A DNA stretch of 52,216 nucleotides from Streptomyces sp. CHD11 (GTDB lineage Bacteria; Actinomycetota; Actinomycetes; Streptomycetales; Streptomycetaceae), in NCBI RefSeq assembly GCF_018638295.1, contig NZ_JABTTS010000027.1, forward strand, positions 59,012-111,227. The letters run 5' to 3'. The position numbers were made by a program, and so were the translations under genes. The notes under the pieces were generated by a model. That model ran no database searches and was not told the origin of the DNA. It saw only the letters and a list, made by a program, of their open reading frames with translations. Below, in pieces: positions 50,704 to 52,216 of this stretch. Each line of letters begins with the position of its first letter. The first letter of the stretch is position 1.

Positions 50704-50908
50704 CAACCCTTCGTCAGCCGCCTGTGAAGGATGACCTGTCGGATTCGGGCTGGCGAAGTGGCCCGGCCGCACGAGTGCGGCTTCACCCCAAGGGCTGCTC
50801 GGAACCGGGGTTCCGGCGACCCGTCGTGCTTGGGTCCTCCACTCCTGCCGATCCACTCCTGTCGACCGGTCATCCGCGCGGCGGCAGGACTCGGCGTCCG
50901 CCCGGATC
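50704..50908 (-). ncRNA. c-di-AMP riboswitch (ydaO-yuaA type)
   Basis: On the minus strand the leader contains, in order, GACGCCGAGTCC, GGAGGACCCAAGCACGACGG, TTGGGGTGAAGCC and AGCCCGAATCCGACAGGTC, then CAGGCGG before the ribosome site. These blocks match the ydaO-yuaA consensus (compare B. subtilis GGGGGACCCAATAGAACGG, GGGGTGAATCC, and CCTAATCCGTCAGCTAACC). In other actinomycetes ligand binding lowers expression of wall hydrolases. The exact ends are approximate. Confidence 0.9.
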
Positions 50909-51341
50909 GCCCCGCCGCGGCGGCGGGGTCTTGTCGTCAGTCAGCGATCTTGGCTCATCACGCGATCGAAAACACAACGGAACGGGGGGTTTGTGTTGTT
51001 ACTCACCACTCATCCGTTCGGATGAACGCTGGGCCGTTCGATCCGTTGTCCAGGGCCGGGGTGAGCCCCGGACCAGCGGCGGAATGTTCCGTTCCGTCCT
51101 CGGGTGACGGGTCCCGCGCAACTTGAACGGTCTCAGAACAGGAGGTTCGTCTACGCCGGATGGTGGTACGCCGTTCGGTCCGTTTCGACGCCTGCCGCCG
51201 GCCTCCGCCGACGGGTCCGCGTGCTTTGGACCCGTCGGTGTCAACTGCCGGAAGCGGGCGGGAGTGTGACCCTGGCCGTGCGCCGTTCGCCGGCCAGGAC
51301 CCGCAGGGCCCTGGACAGCGCTTCCGCGTGCAGATGGCCCG
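50909..51341. other. riboswitch promoter region plus remnant flank, no intact gene
   Basis: Contains a GC hairpin CCCCGCC/GGCGGGG near 50911-50929, an A+T-rich inverted repeat AACACAA (50971-50977) with TTGTGTT (50991-50997), the palindrome TCATCCG-TT-CGGATGA (51010-51025), and a strong hairpin at 51206-51240. On the minus strand TTGTGT and CAAGAT may form the NlpC/P60 promoter, with a long 19-bp spacer. No protein recognised. Confidence 0.45.
51206..51240. terminator. stable hairpin left of urease remnant
   Basis: CCGACGGGTCC (51208-51218) pairs perfectly with GGACCCGTCGG (51228-51238); two more pairs (one G-U) extend it to 13 bp, loop 9 nt. It may end transcripts from either side, or mark the edge of the deletion that removed the urease structural genes. 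Confidence 0.5.
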
Positions 51342-51433
51342 CTGCCCGTCCTCCTTCAGTCGCTGCGCGGCGGGGCCGGGGTGACGGACTGGCCGACTGG
51401 GTAAGGAAGCGGCTCGCCGTGCGGACCGCGTGA
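51342..51433 (+). pseudogene. ureG: 3-prime remnant of ureG (urease accessory GTPase)
   Basis: Only the C-terminal end remains. Frame one reads LPVLLQSLRGGAGVTD and then runs off; the next frame continues LADWVRKRLAVRTA and stops at 51431-51433. Joined, this matches the UreG ending (VVFQSL ... GVTDVADWVR). A one-base deletion near 51390 explains the break. The GTP-binding part is gone. The final TGA overlaps the ureD GTG (GTGA), the normal ureG-ureD junction. Confidence 0.75.
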
Positions 51434-52190
51434 ACACGGCCGGCGTGCGGGCCGCCGCCCGGGTCCGCGCCCGCGCCGACGGCCGGGGCGGGACCTGTCC
51501 GCCGGTGCGGGGGAGCGAGGGGCCAACTGGCCCTGGGACGGACCCGGGGGAGCCCGGCCGAGGCGCACGTCCTGCTGGTCGGCGCCATGAGCGCCCCTCT
51601 CGGCGGGGACCGGCTCACGCTGCGGGCGGACGTGGAACCGGGTGCCCGTCTCCGGTGCGGTCGGCCACCGCCGGCCTGGCACTTCCGGGCGGGCACCCGG
51701 CCGAGGCAGGCTACGACGTACGTCTGACCCGTCGGGGCGGGAGGCGAACTGCGCCGGCTGCCCCGACAGTTGTTCTCCGTCGGGGGGAGCGGGCTGCGTC
51801 CTCCACGGACGTCCGCCCGGCCCGGCTCGTGCTCCGTGAGGAACAGGTGCTGGGGCGGGCCGGAGAGCAGCCGGGAGACTCACCTCCCGGCTGACCGCGC
51901 GGATCGCGGGCGCACCGTCCTTGACCAGGAACTGGCCTGCGGCCCCGGGGCGCCCGGCGGACGGGACGGTCCCGCCGTACTCGGCGGGCACCGGGCCGTC
52001 GGTCAGCTCGTCGTCGCCCGACCGGAGTTCGAGAAGAAGCCGGTCGCCGCGGGGGAGCCGGGGGAGGGCGCCGCCGTCCTGCCGCTCCCCGGCCCCCACG
52101 GTGCTCCTGACCGCCGTGGCGCCGGACGCCCTGCCGGTGCGGTGCCTTCTCGACGAGGCGCTGTCCTCCCTCGCTCCGGCCTTCGGGTGA
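51430..52190 (+). pseudogene. ureD: ureD pseudogene (urease accessory protein), several frameshifts
   Basis: A GTG at 51430 opens RAAARVRARADGRGGTCPPV in one frame. The UreD sequence then hops between frames: SPAEAHVLLVGAMSAPLGGDRLTLRADVEPGARLR, then GLALPGGHPAEAGYDVRLT, GGELRRLPRQLFSVGGSGLR, ARLVLREEQVLGRAGEQPG, LTSRLTARIAG, TVLDQELACGPGAPGG, LGGHRAVGQLVVARPEFEKKPVAA and finally LLTAVAPDALPVRCLLDEALSSLA, ending TGA 52188-52190. At least six frame changes are needed, so it cannot make UreD. Each piece keeps GC-biased codons, so the decay is recent. Confidence 0.85.
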
Positions 52191-52216
52191 GGGGGCGGCC
52201 GGAGCGCTCCGGCCGC

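Noticed and set aside
1..52216. CRISPR array, tRNA, rRNA, phage integrase or transposase
   Set aside because: I looked for spaced direct repeats, cloverleaf-like intergenic segments and recombinase motifs and saw none. The only tandem repeats are 8-bp units without spacers.

Overview
The window looks like a chromosomal segment of a Streptomyces or very close relative. Base composition is extremely G+C rich with strong third-position GC. GTG starts are common, -10-like hexamers often lie exactly 6 nt before the start codon (leaderless style), and several families are actinomycete-typical (WhiJ-like regulator with DUF397 partner, ROK repressor, c-di-AMP riboswitch before a secreted NlpC/P60 hydrolase). 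From memory, the right-hand part (purB, biotin genes, a WhiJ-like trio, urease genes) resembles a neighbourhood in S. coelicolor. I see no prophage, IS element, CRISPR array, tRNA or rRNA.

Layout. 1-3.5 kb: a spermidine-synthase-fold protein, an MFS exporter and a Tyr/Gln/Pro-repeat membrane protein. 3.9-8.1 kb: a stress/dormancy-like module made of a lone cyclic-nucleotide-binding domain protein, a tandem-UspA protein and a phosphoketolase; a perfect palindrome sits between the first two, which are divergent. 8.3-15.1 kb: gamma-carbonic anhydrase, hexapeptide acyltransferase, XRE-cupin regulator, YbaK/EbsC deacylase, PobA-like hydroxylase, CoA-binding protein, degenerate CysRS-like protein, SixA phosphatase, YigZ. 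15.2-19.4 kb: sbcDC. 19.6-25.3 kb: SDR, DUF885 protein, divergent Lrp regulator and methionine-gamma-lyase-like enzyme, and an ACT-GNAT acetyltransferase.

25.7-32.7 kb is regulatory: alpha/beta hydrolase, HutC-type GntR regulator with a DasR-like box on its promoter, ROK repressor, and a two-component system divergent from a two-gene ABC transporter. 32.7-42.5 kb: a short unknown protein, Mug glycosylase overlapping purB, SGNH hydrolase, two CNNM/CorC-like proteins, a GNAT protein and a MacB/FtsX-type ABC pair. 42.9-48.3 kb: a methyltransferase and the biotin genes bioB-bioA-bioD, divergent from bioF across a perfect inverted repeat. 48.4-50.1 kb: WhiJ-like regulator, DUF397 protein and HATPase protein. 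50.2-50.9 kb: NlpC/P60 hydrolase under a ydaO-type riboswitch. From 51.3 kb to the end lie the tail of ureG and a multiply frameshifted ureD, the debris of a lost urease operon.

The most interesting material is in the control DNA and decay products: palindromes at the Crp-like/Usp, acyltransferase, pobA-like, bioB/bioF, ACT-GNAT and WhiJ-like promoters, the dre-like site, the riboswitch, and the urease remnant. Identifications rest on reading motifs by eye; no database search was possible.
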